Source of the DNA: REEB95 sp035934995
Lineage (GTDB): Bacteria; Pseudomonadota; Alphaproteobacteria; ATCC43930; CGMCC-115725
Reading direction: 5' to 3'
NCBI GenBank assembly: GCA_035934995.1
Contig: DASYXI010000044.1
Span: 1 to 45,995 of the forward strand
DNA: 45,995 bases
In this document: in pieces, positions 1 through 8,424 of the stretch
How the letters are laid out: each line of letters begins with the position of its first letter
How positions within the stretch are numbered: position 1 is the first letter of the stretch
Notes under the pieces: model-generated
Databases searched by the model: none
What the model was told of the DNA's origin: nothing
Seen by the model: only the letters and a program-made list of their open reading frames with translations
Program-made: the position numbers and the translations under genes

Positions 1-425
1 CATTCGGCGAGCGCGATGTGCTCGTTGACCAAGCCGGAGCGCTCGGGTCCGAACAGGACGCCGCAGCCCTCGCCCGCCGCCATCAACGCGCGCATCTCGC
101 CGGCGGCGGACCGCGGCGTCAGGATGCGCTTCACCATGTAACGGTCGCGCGCGGTCGTCGCATAGACGCGGCGTAGATCGGCGATCGCATTCTCGACGCT
201 GTCAAAAAGCCGCGCCTTGTCGAGCACGGTATCGGCGCCCGAGGCGGCGGCGACCGCCTTCTTGTTCGGCCAGCCGTCGCGCGGTTTCACCAGGCGCAGA
301 TCGGTGAGGCCGCAATTGTACATGGCGCGCGCCGCGGTGCCGATGTTCTCGCCGAGCTGCGGTAGGACCAGGATGATCGCAGGACCGCCCGAAAGCCGCG
401 CCCGGCGCCGATCGGTGCCGGCCAT
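1..425 (-). CDS. trmJ: TrmJ/SpoU-family RNA 2'-O-methyltransferase (3' end cut by window)
   Basis: Reading from an ATG at 425 toward base 1 gives 141 residues starting MAGTDRRRARLSGGPAIILV and running off the window. The segment QLGENIGTAARAMYNCGLTD is the typical N-terminal SPOUT motif (N-x-G-x-x-A-R), and GVLFGPERSGL is the second conserved SPOUT block that forms part of the knotted SAM site. Family members transfer a methyl group from SAM to a ribose 2'-OH in tRNA or rRNA; TrmJ acts at tRNA position 32. The C-terminal knot and dimer region is missing only because the window ends. The start lies 1 base after the citramalate synthase stop, so the two genes are cotranscribed. TrmJ versus another SpoU member cannot be settled from this fragment. 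Confidence 0.8.
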   Translation of the reverse strand, partial: MAGTDRRRARLSGGPAIILVLPQLGENIGTAARAMYNCGLTDLRLVKPRDGWPNKKAVAAASGADTVLDKARLFDSVENAIADLRRVYATTARDRYMVKRILTPRSAAGEMRALMAAGEGCGVLFGPERSGLVNEHIALAE

Positions 426-426
426 C

Positions 427-2019
427 TCAGCCTCGCCGGCCCGCGCGCCAGAGCTTGTAGGTCAGGGAGTCATGCAGCGCGTTGTAGGACGCGTCGATGA
501 CGTTGGTCGAGACGCCGCACGTCGACCACACCGTGCCGTCGCGGTCGGTGGTCTCGATCATCACGCGCGTCACCGCGCCGGTGGCGTCCTGCGGCGTCAG
601 GATGCGCACCTTGTAATCGGTCAGCCGGATCTCGGCGACTTCGGGAAACGCCGGCAGCAGCGCCTCGCGCAGCGCCGCGTCGAGCGCGTTGACCGGGCCG
701 TTGCCCTCAGCGACGGTCATTCCGGGCTGACCCTTGACGCTGATCTTGATCGTCGCTTCCGACAACGTGACGAGTCTGCCCTTGGCGTTCCAGCGGCGCT
801 CATCCAGCACGCGGAAGCTTTGCAGCTGGAAATATTCCGGCACGCTGTCGAGCGCGCGCCGCGCCAAAAGCTCGAACGACGCACCGGCGTCGTCATAGGC
901 ATAGCCCTCGAATTCGCGCTTTTTGACGTCGTCGAGCAGCGCGCCGAGCTTGGGATGGTCGGGCTTCACCTCGATGCCGATCTCGCGCAGCCGCGCCAGC
1001 AGGTTGGATTTCCCGGCCTGGTCCGAGACGACGATGTGGCGATGATTGCCCACCAGATCGGGATCGATATGTTCGTAGGAGCGCGGGTCCTTCTCCACCG
1101 CCGAGACGTGCAGCCCGCCTTTGTGCGCGAAGGCGCTTTCACCGACATAGGCGGCGTGGCGGTCGGGCGCGCGGTTCAAGCGCTCGTCGAGGAAATGCGA
1201 GACGTGCGTCAGGTGCTTCAGGCCCTCGGCATCGACGCCGGTCTTGAAGCCCATCTTGAGCATCAGGCTGGGGATGATCGAAATCAGATTGGCGTTGCCG
1301 CAACGCTCGCCCAAACCGTTGAGCGTGCCCTGGACGTGGCGCACGCCGGCGCGCACCGCGGCCAGCGAATTGGCGACACCGGTTTCCGTGTCGTTGTGAC
1401 AATGGATGCCGAGCCGGTCGCCGGGCACCGTCTTCACCACCTCGCCGACGATCTTCTCGATCTCGTGCGGCAACGTGCCGCCGTTGGTGTCGCACAGCAC
1501 GATCCAGCGCGCGCCCGCCTTGAGCGCCGCCACGATGCAGCCGAGCGCGAATTTCGGATCGGCCTTGTAGCCATCGAAGAAATGCTCGGCGTCGAAGATC
1601 ACCTCGTCGAGCTTCTTCGCGGCATGCGCGACGGAGTCCGCGATCATCGCCTGGTTTTCCTCGGCGCTGACGTTGAGCGCGACCTTGGCGTGAAAATCCC
1701 AACATTTCCCGACCAGCGTCGCGACGCGTGCGCCCGCCGCCAGCACCGCCGTGAGGCCCGGATCGTTGTCGGCGCTGCGCCCCGAACGGCGCGTCATGCC
1801 GAAGGCCACCAGCCGCGCCCGTACGAGCTTCGGCGGCCGCGCGAACAACGCGTCGTCGGTCGGATTGGCGCCCGGCCAGCCGCCTTCGATGTAATCGATG
1901 CCGAGCTGGTCGATCTCGCGCGCAATCGCGAGCTTGTCGGGCACGCCGAAATCGACGCCCTGCGTCTGCGCGCCGTCGCGCAGCGTCGTGTCGTAAAGAT
2001 AGATGCGTTCGCCCGCCAT
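427..2019 (-). CDS. cimA: (R)-citramalate synthase
   Basis: 530 residues. CimA condenses acetyl-CoA and pyruvate to (R)-citramalate, the threonine-independent entry to isoleucine synthesis. The N-terminal HMGL-like TIM barrel begins with YDTTLRDGAQTQGVDF, the metal- and substrate-binding signature, and contains HCHNDTETGVANSL and GTLNGLGERCGNANL (second signature). A LeuA-type allosteric dimer domain forms the last ~130 residues (KISVKGQPGMTVAEGNGPVNALDAALREAL). The length and early sequence fit the ~530-residue CimA family better than 2-isopropylmalate synthase. It is followed after 1 base by the methyltransferase gene. Divergently upstream lies an isopropylmalate-dehydrogenase-like gene, which would suit the later oxidative decarboxylation step. 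The alternative, a homocitrate or isopropylmalate synthase, is less likely. Confidence 0.88.
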   Translation of the reverse strand: MAGERIYLYDTTLRDGAQTQGVDFGVPDKLAIAREIDQLGIDYIEGGWPGANPTDDALFARPPKLVRARLVAFGMTRRSGRSADNDPGLTAVLAAGARVATLVGKCWDFHAKVALNVSAEENQAMIADSVAHAAKKLDEVIFDAEHFFDGYKADPKFALGCIVAALKAGARWIVLCDTNGGTLPHEIEKIVGEVVKTVPGDRLGIHCHNDTETGVANSLAAVRAGVRHVQGTLNGLGERCGNANLISIIPSLMLKMGFKTGVDAEGLKHLTHVSHFLDERLNRAPDRHAAYVGESAFAHKGGLHVSAVEKDPRSYEHIDPDLVGNHRHIVVSDQAGKSNLLARLREIGIEVKPDHPKLGALLDDVKKREFEGYAYDDAGASFELLARRALDSVPEYFQLQSFRVLDERRWNAKGRLVTLSEATIKISVKGQPGMTVAEGNGPVNALDAALREALLPAFPEVAEIRLTDYKVRILTPQDATGAVTRVMIETTDRDGTVWSTCGVSTNVIDASYNALHDSLTYKLWRAGRRG

Positions 2020-2053
2020 GACCGATCATTGGAAAAGTGAGTACCCGAACCGT

Positions 2054-2146
2054 CGTCATTGCGAGCTCCCAAAGGGAACGAAGCAATCCAGCCAACGAGA
2101 TGATGTCTCTGGATCGCCGCGACCGCTGCGCGGTCTCGCGATGACG
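2054..2146. repeat. Dispersed palindromic repeat, family A, copy 1 (degenerate)
   Basis: Outer arms CGTCATTGCGAG (2054-2065) and CTCGCGATGACG (2135-2146) are inverted copies matching at 11 of 12 positions. The inner left arm GAAGCAATCCAG is intact, while its partner has decayed to CTGGATCGCCGC. The same motif recurs at 20394-20482. It lies in the divergent gap between cimA and the next gene. Confidence 0.85.
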
Positions 2147-2305
2147 GCAGATACTAGGGGGACGGACCTCGAAAGTCGAGCCGCAGGAATGGGTTAAGGC
2201 GCTATTCTCAGGCGTTCAAAAGCTCGCCGCGACCGCGATTGGCCATTGGCAAGGATGGCCGCGCGCGATTAAGTGTGCGCTCCGTCCCTCCAACGCGAAA
2301 CCCGC

Positions 2306-3367
2306 ATGCGACTTCTTGTCCTTCCCGGCGACGGCATCGGACCCGAGATCACCGCAGCGACGCTCGCGGTGCTGCGCGCGGCCGACAAGCGCTTTGGCCT
2401 CAATCTCGATATCGCCGAGGACGTCGTCGGCCACGCCAGCCTGGCGCGGCATGGCGCCACCGTGCGCGCCGAATTGCTCGATGCGGCGCGCCGCGCCGAC
2501 GGCCTGATGCTCGGCCCGACCGCGACCGCCGAATACAAGGATCCGGCACGCGGCGAGATCAATCCGTCAGCATTCTTCCGCAAAGGGCTCGATCTCTACG
2601 CCAACATCCGGCCGGCGCGGACCTATGACGGCGTGCCGGCGAAGGTCGGCGCTTTCGATCTGGTGATCGTGCGCGAGAACACCGAAGGCTTCTACGCCGA
2701 TCGCAACATGGAGCAAGGCAGCGGCGAAATCCTGGTGACGCCGGACGTCGCCATCGCGCTGCGGCGGATCACGCGGCCGGCCTGCGCCCGCATCGCCCGC
2801 GCCGCTTTCGACCTTGCGATGCGCCGCCGCCGTCATGTCAGCATCGTGCACAAAGCCAATGTGCTCAAGATCGGCGACGGCATGTTCATCGACGAGTGCC
2901 GCAAGGTCGCTAAAGATTTCTCGGACGTGACGGTCGACGACTTCATCGTCGACGCGATGATGGCGCATATCGTGCGCGCGCCGCAGCGCTTCGACGTTAT
3001 CGTCACCACCAACATGTACGGCGACATCATCTCGGATTTGACCGCGGAGCTATCCGGCAGCATCGGCCTCGGCGGCTCGCTCAACGCCGGCGACGCTCAT
3101 GCCATGGCGCAAGCGGCGCACGGCTCGGCGCCCGATATCGCCGGCCAGGACCGCGCCAATCCGCTGTCGCTCGTGCTCTCGGCGGCGCTGCTGCTCGACT
3201 GGCACGGACGGCGCCGAAGCGACGCGAAGTTCACCGAGGCCGCGACCGCGATCGAACGGTGCGCCACGGTGGCGGTCGCCGCGCGCGAATGCACCCGCGA
3301 CGTCGGCGGGACGCTGGGCACGCGCGCCACCGGCGCGGCGCTGGCCAAGCGGCTTGCCGCCGGTTGA
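2306..3367 (+). CDS. Isocitrate/isopropylmalate dehydrogenase family protein
   Basis: 353 residues from ATG 2306. An upstream ATG at 2273 would add 11 unconserved residues, so I use MRLLVLPGDGIGPEI, the canonical family N-terminus. The family oxidatively decarboxylates beta-hydroxy acids (3-isopropylmalate, isocitrate, tartrate, homoisocitrate) using NAD(P). Visible blocks are GDGIGPE, ENTEGFYADRNM, the Lys segment HKANVLKIGDGMF, and TTNMYGDIISDLTAELSGSIGLGGSLN with the metal-binding aspartates. The ENTEGFYAD loop differs from typical LeuB and from NADP-isocitrate dehydrogenase, so the substrate cannot be assigned. Lying divergent to citramalate synthase, it may serve branched-chain amino acid synthesis, but a tartrate/malate-type paralog is equally possible. 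Confidence 0.85.
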   Translation: MRLLVLPGDGIGPEITAATLAVLRAADKRFGLNLDIAEDVVGHASLARHGATVRAELLDAARRADGLMLGPTATAEYKDPARGEINPSAFFRKGLDLYANIRPARTYDGVPAKVGAFDLVIVRENTEGFYADRNMEQGSGEILVTPDVAIALRRITRPACARIARAAFDLAMRRRRHVSIVHKANVLKIGDGMFIDECRKVAKDFSDVTVDDFIVDAMMAHIVRAPQRFDVIVTTNMYGDIISDLTAELSGSIGLGGSLNAGDAHAMAQAAHGSAPDIAGQDRANPLSLVLSAALLLDWHGRRRSDAKFTEAATAIERCATVAVAARECTRDVGGTLGTRATGAALAKRLAAG

Positions 3368-3420
3368 TTTCGCGCCGGCTTTCGGCCGATAGTTCGCCGG
3401 GATCGAAAACGGGGGAAGCC

Positions 3421-3903
3421 ATGAAACGCGTCCTGATTTACGCCGTGGCGTTGACGGCGCTGCTCGCAACGCCGACGGAAGCCCTGGTGAATTCCGTGCC
3501 GCTGCCGGCGGAAGGCATTACGCCCACCGAGCTGGCGCAACTCCTGGCCCAACATGAAACGACGCCCAAACTCGCCCAGGACGCCGACGGTCATCCGATC
3601 ATTAATGGCCGCACCGCCGGCGTCGGGTTCGACGTCAGCTTCGGCCAATGTCACGGCGACCGTTGCCGCGACGTGATATTCGAAGCCGGCTGGGGCAATG
3701 CCAAAGGCGACGCGAAATTGACCCTCGAGCATATCAACCGATGGAACGCGGAGAACCGATTCCTCCGCGCGTACATATCCAACAATACGTTGCGGGCCGA
3801 GATGGACGCCCGCATCGCGCGCGGCTCGACCGCCAACGTCGAGGAATATATCGAATTGTGGAAACAGCAACTCCGCCAGTTCAAGTCGTTCATGGATCTG
3901 TAG
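3421..3903 (+). CDS. YbjN-like exported protein
   Basis: 160 residues. The start at ATG 3421 is supported by a GGGGGA ribosome site about 7 bases upstream. Residues 1-21 (MKRVLIYAVALTALLATPTEA) form a cleavable signal peptide. The mature part resembles the YbjN/type III secretion chaperone-like fold: GITPTELAQLLAQH, then a GVGFDVSFGQCHGDRCRDVIF sheet segment with two cysteines, then LTLEHINRWNAENRF, a pattern common to these proteins. The molecular role of secreted YbjN-like proteins is unknown; one E. coli homolog affects stress and motility phenotypes. The next gene starts 17 bases after its stop, so cotranscription is likely. Confidence 0.7.
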   Translation: MKRVLIYAVALTALLATPTEALVNSVPLPAEGITPTELAQLLAQHETTPKLAQDADGHPIINGRTAGVGFDVSFGQCHGDRCRDVIFEAGWGNAKGDAKLTLEHINRWNAENRFLRAYISNNTLRAEMDARIARGSTANVEEYIELWKQQLRQFKSFMDL

Positions 3904-3920
3904 CGCCCGGGTCACGCGCG

Positions 3921-4667
3921 GTGACGCGTTGGCTCGGACTCTGCGCGCTGTTGTTCGCGTTCGCCGGCACGGCCGCGCCGGCGCAGGCCGATCCGCTGGC
4001 GCTCTGGCACATCGTTCACGACCAGTGCGTGCCCAATCAGATCGACCGGCATAACCCGTCGCCGTGCGCGCTGGTCGATCTAGCGGGCGGCTATGTCGTG
4101 CTCAAGGATCGCCGCGGCGCGACGCAATTCCTGGTGCTGCCGACGGCGCGCATCACCGGCATCGAAAGCGCCGCGCTCCTCTCGCCGCGCGTGCCCGATT
4201 ACATGCAGGACGCCTGGGAGGCGCGGCGTTTCGTCCAGAAACGGGCGCCGGGACCGCTCGCCCGTGACGACCTATCGTTGGCGGTCAATTCGATCTTCGG
4301 TCGGTCGCAGAACCAGCTTCACATCCACGTCGATTGCCTGCGCCAGGACGTCCGCGACGCGCTGGTGCAACACCGCAACGCCGTCGGTGACAAATGGCAG
4401 CCCTTCCCGGTCGCGCTTGCCGGCCACCATTACATCGCGCGGCGGCTGGTTCTCCTCGATCTCGCGGACGTCAATCCGTTCCGGACGCTCGCCGACGAGG
4501 TGCCCGAGGCGCGCGCCAACATGGGCGCCTATACGCTCGTCGTTGCCGGCGCAACATTCGGCGGCAAGCCGGGCTTCATCGTGCTCGCGGATCATGCCGA
4601 TCCGGCGCTCGGCGACGTCGCCAACGGCGAAAGCCTGCAGGATCACGCCTGCGCGGTGGCGCGTTAA
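3921..4667 (+). CDS. cdh: CDP-diacylglycerol pyrophosphatase
   Basis: 248 residues from a GTG at 3921, chosen because it directly begins a signal peptide (VTRWLGLCALLFAFAGTAAP...AQA). No convincing ribosome site is visible, suggesting coupling to the preceding gene. Cdh hydrolyses CDP-diacylglycerol to CMP and phosphatidate in the envelope. The HIT-superfamily signature is clear: QNQLHIHVDCLR with the histidines that form and protonate the nucleotidyl intermediate. Other family blocks are ALWHIVHDQCVPN, VLKDRRGATQFLVLPTARITGIES, and NPFRTLADEVP. Its TAA stop overlaps the stop codon of the convergent MFS gene (shared TTAA, 4664-4667). Confidence 0.85.
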   Translation: MTRWLGLCALLFAFAGTAAPAQADPLALWHIVHDQCVPNQIDRHNPSPCALVDLAGGYVVLKDRRGATQFLVLPTARITGIESAALLSPRVPDYMQDAWEARRFVQKRAPGPLARDDLSLAVNSIFGRSQNQLHIHVDCLRQDVRDALVQHRNAVGDKWQPFPVALAGHHYIARRLVLLDLADVNPFRTLADEVPEARANMGAYTLVVAGATFGGKPGFIVLADHADPALGDVANGESLQDHACAVAR

Positions 4668-5926
4668 GCGCGACGCCGCGTGTCGGCGGGTACGCTGACG
4701 GCGATCCAAAGACCGGACCCAGCGACGAGAACCGCGGTGAGCCATATCGCCGGAAGCGGCGCGCCGGTGGCCTGAGCGACCCCGCCCAATAGCAAAGCGC
4801 CGATCGCGTAACCGGTATCCCGCCAATATCGGTAAGTGCCGAGCGCCTTGCCGCGCCACAAGGGCGGCGCTCGATCCGACATCGCCGCAATCAGGTTCGG
4901 ATAAAGCAGCGCCATGCCGACGCCCATGATCGTGGCGGCGGGGAGCCAGACAAGCGCATCGTGGCCGAACGCAATCGCGACGATTCCGGCTGCGAGCAGG
5001 AAGAACCCGGCGACAATCGGTGCTTTTCGTCCGACCCGATCGGCGAGATGGCCGGTCCAAAGCTGGGAGAAGCCCCACACTGCCGCGTAGGCGCCGGTCA
5101 GCCATCCGATCTCGATCAAGCCCGCACCACGCGCCTTGAAGAACACCGGAAACATAATCCACACAAGGGCATCCGCGATCTTATTGGCCGCGCCGGCCTG
5201 GCAGATGGCGCGTCCTGCCGGATCACGGAAAGAGATTTGCCGAAAGATCGTTCCGAGTGACGGCGTGTGTTCATCCGGCGCATGCGGCGCGGCCGATTTG
5301 GCTTCCGCATGCTCGGCCTTGACCCAAGCCAAGGTGTCGCGGGTCCACAACAGGCAGATTAGCGCCGCCACGATCGTCGCCGTCCCGAACGCGAGCAACG
5401 CCGCGCGTACACCGAAATGATTCGCCAGCCACGCGGCGACGAAGCCCGCAAGGCCGACCGCGACATAACCGGTCGCTTCGTTGACGCCGACCGCCAAGCC
5501 GCGCTGGTCACTTGCGGCCAGATCGATCTGGCTCGTTACCGTCATCGTCCAAGTAAAGCCCTGGCTCACGCCAAGAAAGACGTTCGCGGCGACGATCCAC
5601 CACCAATTCCCAGCAAAGCCAATCAGCAGCGGAACCGGAATTGCCGCAAGCCAACCGGCGATCAACACGGGCTTGCGGCCGACACGATCGGCGAGACTGC
5701 CGGCGACAAAATTCAGCACGCCCTTCACCACACCGAACGAAACGACAAAGCTGGCCAAGAAAAGAAACGCCCCAGGCATCACGCCGAACTCGACAGCGAG
5801 TGCGGGCAGCACCGCCCGCTCCATGCCGATCACCAGTCCGACGAAAAAGACCTGGACCGCTTGCAGAACGAACTGCTCGCGATTGAGCGCAATGCCGCGC
5901 CGATGGCGCGTTGCGAGCGGCGGCAC
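4664..5926 (-). CDS. MFS transporter (start uncertain)
   Basis: About 420 residues with 12 predicted hydrophobic segments. The loop-2/3 motif LADRVGRKPVLIAG appears in the N-half and again as LADRVGRKAPIVAG in the C-half, diagnostic of the major facilitator superfamily. The N-terminal part (ALNREQFVLQAVQVFFVGL) precedes TM1. The first plausible in-frame codon is GTG at 5926, but a strong ribosome site GGAGGGGAGG at 5949-5958 is spaced for the ATC at 5941. Its promoter has a perfect TATAAT and a CTGGTGACCAG palindrome, indicating repressor control. It sits downstream of egtBD but behind a hairpin and its own promoter. The substrate is unknown; a drug or sugar efflux role is typical for this subclass. 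Confidence 0.8.
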   Translation of the reverse strand: MPPLATRHRRGIALNREQFVLQAVQVFFVGLVIGMERAVLPALAVEFGVMPGAFLFLASFVVSFGVVKGVLNFVAGSLADRVGRKPVLIAGWLAAIPVPLLIGFAGNWWWIVAANVFLGVSQGFTWTMTVTSQIDLAASDQRGLAVGVNEATGYVAVGLAGFVAAWLANHFGVRAALLAFGTATIVAALICLLWTRDTLAWVKAEHAEAKSAAPHAPDEHTPSLGTIFRQISFRDPAGRAICQAGAANKIADALVWIMFPVFFKARGAGLIEIGWLTGAYAAVWGFSQLWTGHLADRVGRKAPIVAGFFLLAAGIVAIAFGHDALVWLPAATIMGVGMALLYPNLIAAMSDRAPPLWRGKALGTYRYWRDTGYAIGALLLGGVAQATGAPLPAIWLTAVLVAGSGLWIAVSVPADTRRRA

Positions 5927-6014
5927 AGAGGCGACGGCGATGGTGGTTCCTCCCCTCCAGAACCACCCAAATCGATCGGGCGGCCCGGCTCCGGTCGCGT
6001 CAGTCGACCACTTT

Positions 6015-6035
6015 ATTATAAGACCTGGTGACCAG
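6015..6035 (-). promoter_or_regulatory. Promoter -10 and palindromic operator of the MFS gene
   Basis: On the minus strand a perfect TATAAT lies at 6020-6015. Just upstream is CTGGTGACCAG (6025-6035), an odd-length perfect palindrome similar to TGGTNACCA-type GntR/FadR operators. Its position in the -10/-35 spacer would let a repressor block polymerase. No good -35 hexamer is visible at 17 bases. Confidence 0.55.
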
Positions 6036-6091
6036 TCATACCCGACGTCAACGGCATTCGAAATGGGCAACACGCATCGTGCGGAAGCGTT

Positions 6092-6109
6092 CGGCGCTAT
6101 CGAGCGCCG
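6092..6109 (-). terminator. Hairpin after egtD
   Basis: CGGCGCT/AGCGCCG forms a perfect 7-bp stem with a 4-base loop, starting 11 bases after the egtD stop. There is no T-run, so intrinsic termination would be weak; it could instead be a 3'-end stabiliser. Confidence 0.45.
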
Positions 6110-6119
6110 AGGGAGCAGC

Positions 6120-7088
6120 TCACGCCACCAAGTAGTGCACGCCGAAGCGGTTTTCGGAATCGGCCCAGCAGTCGAGCGGCTTGAAGCCGGCGCGCGCCGC
6201 CAACCAGCGGAACTCGTCGACGGTGAACTTGTAGGAATATTCGACGTGCATGCGCTCGTCGGCGAAAAAGGCAATGCGCTGGCCGGCCAGTGTGACGATC
6301 TGGTCCATCAGGCTACGGATGTAGATTTCAATGCGGCCAGCGGCTTCGTTATAAAACGCCTCGTGCGCGAAGCGCTTGAGGTTGAAATCGGCACCGAGCT
6401 CGCGGTTCATGCGCGCCAGCAGGTTAAGGGTGAATTGCGCGGTAACGCCGGCCGCGTCGTTGTAGGCGGCATGCAACACGCGCGGATCCTTCTTCAGATC
6501 GGCACCGACGATCATCGCACCGCCGGGTCCCAGCAAGGCGCGACAGCCGCGCAGGAACTGCACCGCTTCGTCCGGCATCAGATTGCCGATTGTTGAACCC
6601 GGAAAGAAACCGACGCGGCGTGCGCGTGTCGCCGCGACCAGCGGCGGCAGGCGCGCCGGATCCATGTAGTCGGCGCACACGGCGATCACTTCGAGCACGG
6701 GGAAGTCCGCGGCGATGGCAGAGGCCGCCGGATGCAGCATGCCGCCCGAAATGTCGATCGGCACATAGGACGATGGTTTGTCGAGCGCCTCGAGCAGCAG
6801 CCGCACCTTGGTGCTGGCGCCGCTGCCAAATTCGATCAGCCGCACGCGCGGACCGATGCGCGCCGCGATCTCGCCGGCGTGCTCGGCCAAGAGCGCGGTC
6901 TCGGCGCGGGTGACGTAGTATTCCGGCAGGTCGCAGATGCGCTCGAACAGCGCCGAGCCTTGCGCGTCATAGAGAAAACGGCACGGGACGGCCTTGCGGC
7001 GGCGGGTCAATCCGGCCAGTGCGGCGTCGCGGAAACTTTCCTCGCGCGGCGCAAAGTCGAGATAGGCGGCAAGCGTTCCCTTTGCCAT
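6120..7088 (-). CDS. egtD: L-histidine N(alpha)-methyltransferase EgtD
   Basis: 322 residues. EgtD trimethylates histidine with SAM to give hercynine, the first step of ergothioneine synthesis. Its ATG overlaps the egtB stop (TGATG at 7090-7086), so translation is coupled. The SAM-binding block LIEFGSGASTKVRLLLEAL, the following YVPIDISGGMLHPA, and VGFFPGSTIGNL are typical of the EgtD/DUF2260 family, as is the substrate-side segment HAAYNDAAGVTAQFTLN (histidine-binding Tyr and Asn). The C-terminal EYSYKFTVDEFRWLAARAGF and final FGVHYLVA also fit. Length matches the ~320-residue family. It lies last in an egtB-egtD operon. Confidence 0.93.
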   Translation of the reverse strand: MAKGTLAAYLDFAPREESFRDAALAGLTRRRKAVPCRFLYDAQGSALFERICDLPEYYVTRAETALLAEHAGEIAARIGPRVRLIEFGSGASTKVRLLLEALDKPSSYVPIDISGGMLHPAASAIAADFPVLEVIAVCADYMDPARLPPLVAATRARRVGFFPGSTIGNLMPDEAVQFLRGCRALLGPGGAMIVGADLKKDPRVLHAAYNDAAGVTAQFTLNLLARMNRELGADFNLKRFAHEAFYNEAAGRIEIYIRSLMDQIVTLAGQRIAFFADERMHVEYSYKFTVDEFRWLAARAGFKPLDCWADSENRFGVHYLVA

Positions 7089-8365
7089 CAGCCGTCCTCC
7101 GCCAAGCGAATTCCGCCGAAACACCAGCGCGCGGCCGGCGGGAAGAAATTGCGATAGCTGGCGCGCACATGGCCAGCCGGCGTCGCACAGCACCCGCCGC
7201 GCAGAACGATCTGCCCCGACATGAATTTGCCGTTGTATTCGCCGAGCGCGCCGTCGGGCGCACGGAAGCCCGGATAGGGTGCGTAGGCGCTTTGCGTCCA
7301 TTCCCAGCAATCGCCGAACATCTGTTGCAGGCCCTCGCCCGCTGCAACACGCGGATGCAGCGCGAAGCTGTCGAGGAAATTGCCGTCCGCCGGAACATCG
7401 GCGGCGGCGGTTTCCCATTCCGCCTCGGTCGGCAAACGGCGGCCGGTCCAGCGCGCGAAGGCGTCGGCTTCGTAGTGGCTGACATGCACCACCGGCGCGA
7501 ATGGATCGAGCGGCGCCAACCCCGCGAGCGTGAGCTCGAACCAGCGCTCGCCATCCTGTCGCCAATAAAGCGGCGCCAGCCAGGTGCCCGCGTTGACCGC
7601 GGTCCAGCCGTCGCTCAGCCAGAATTCCGGCCGGCGATAACCGCCGTCGGCGACGAAGGCGAGATATTCGCCGTTGGTGACGAGCCGCGTCGCCAGACGG
7701 AACGGCTCGAGCCAGACCTTGTGACGCGGACGTTCGTTGTCGAAGGCAAAGCCGCTTTCGGCATCGCCGATCTCGACCAGACCGCCGACAAACGGCTGCC
7801 ATTCGAGCGCCGGCGCGGCGCGCGCCGGCTGCGGCACGGCGGACTTGTATGCCGGCAGAAGCGGGTTCTGGGCGAAGACATGCTTGATGTCCATCAGGAT
7901 CAATTCCTGATGCTGTTCCTCGTGCGCGATGCCGAGTTCGATGAGCGGCGCGAGCACCGCGAACGTCGCCGTATCCGCGGTCGCGATCAGCCGCTCCATC
8001 GCCGCGTTCACCTGTGCCCGATAGCGCGCGATTTCGGCGACGCCCGGCCGCGACAACAGACCGCGCGCCGGCCGCGGATGGCGCGGCCCGACCGCTTCGT
8101 AATAGGAATTGAACAGATGGTTGTAGGCCGGATCGAAGACGCGGTAGCCGGGTTGGTACGGCACCAGAAGAAACGTTTCCCAGAACCAGGTGACGTGCGC
8201 CAGGTGCCACTTGGTCGGGCTGACCTCGGGCATCGACTGCACGACTTGGTCCTCGGGCAGCAGCGGCGCCGCAAGCGCCTCGCTGCGCGCACGACATTCC
8301 GCGAAGCGCACACGCCATGCGTCGCGCCCCTCGGCGACTGCCGTCCTACCGGCCACCAGGGTCAT
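7088..8365 (-). CDS. egtB: Ergothioneine biosynthesis sulfoxide synthase EgtB
   Basis: 425 residues. This is a nonheme iron enzyme that couples hercynine with a thiol (gamma-glutamylcysteine or cysteine) and O2 to form the sulfoxide precursor of ergothioneine. I start at ATG 8365, which has GGGAGG seven bases upstream; the longer frame to 8422 begins almost at the likely transcription start given TATAAT at 8425-8430. The N-terminal DinB-like half carries KWHLAHVTWFWETF and HEEQHQELILMDIKH, giving the three-histidine iron site (about H54, H148, H152). The C-terminal half is an FGE-sulfatase fold ending GGCCATPAGHVRASYRNFF. The thiol donor cannot be decided from sequence alone. The stop overlaps the egtD start. 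Confidence 0.93.
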   Translation of the reverse strand: MTLVAGRTAVAEGRDAWRVRFAECRARSEALAAPLLPEDQVVQSMPEVSPTKWHLAHVTWFWETFLLVPYQPGYRVFDPAYNHLFNSYYEAVGPRHPRPARGLLSRPGVAEIARYRAQVNAAMERLIATADTATFAVLAPLIELGIAHEEQHQELILMDIKHVFAQNPLLPAYKSAVPQPARAAPALEWQPFVGGLVEIGDAESGFAFDNERPRHKVWLEPFRLATRLVTNGEYLAFVADGGYRRPEFWLSDGWTAVNAGTWLAPLYWRQDGERWFELTLAGLAPLDPFAPVVHVSHYEADAFARWTGRRLPTEAEWETAAADVPADGNFLDSFALHPRVAAGEGLQQMFGDCWEWTQSAYAPYPGFRAPDGALGEYNGKFMSGQIVLRGGCCATPAGHVRASYRNFFPPAARWCFGGIRLAEDG

Positions 8366-8424
8366 CAACCCTCCCACGCACAGCGCCTTCTTGTTGTGAT
8401 GGCTTAGGCGCTCGGTGAACAACG

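Noticed and set aside
217..2040. 607-codon open frame on the plus strand
   Set aside because: It lies opposite citramalate synthase, has Arg/Ala/His-rich content without any domain, and starts inside another gene; long antisense frames are common in GC-rich DNA.
2054..2146. Family A repeat as a transcription terminator
   Set aside because: A similar sequence at 20394-20482 and the nested arms show a dispersed repeat rather than a gene-specific terminator.
6120..8318. 732-codon frame joining egtD with the region of egtB
   Set aside because: Only the last 322 residues are EgtD; the upstream part is an out-of-frame reading of egtB with random composition, and the TGATG junction defines the true start.
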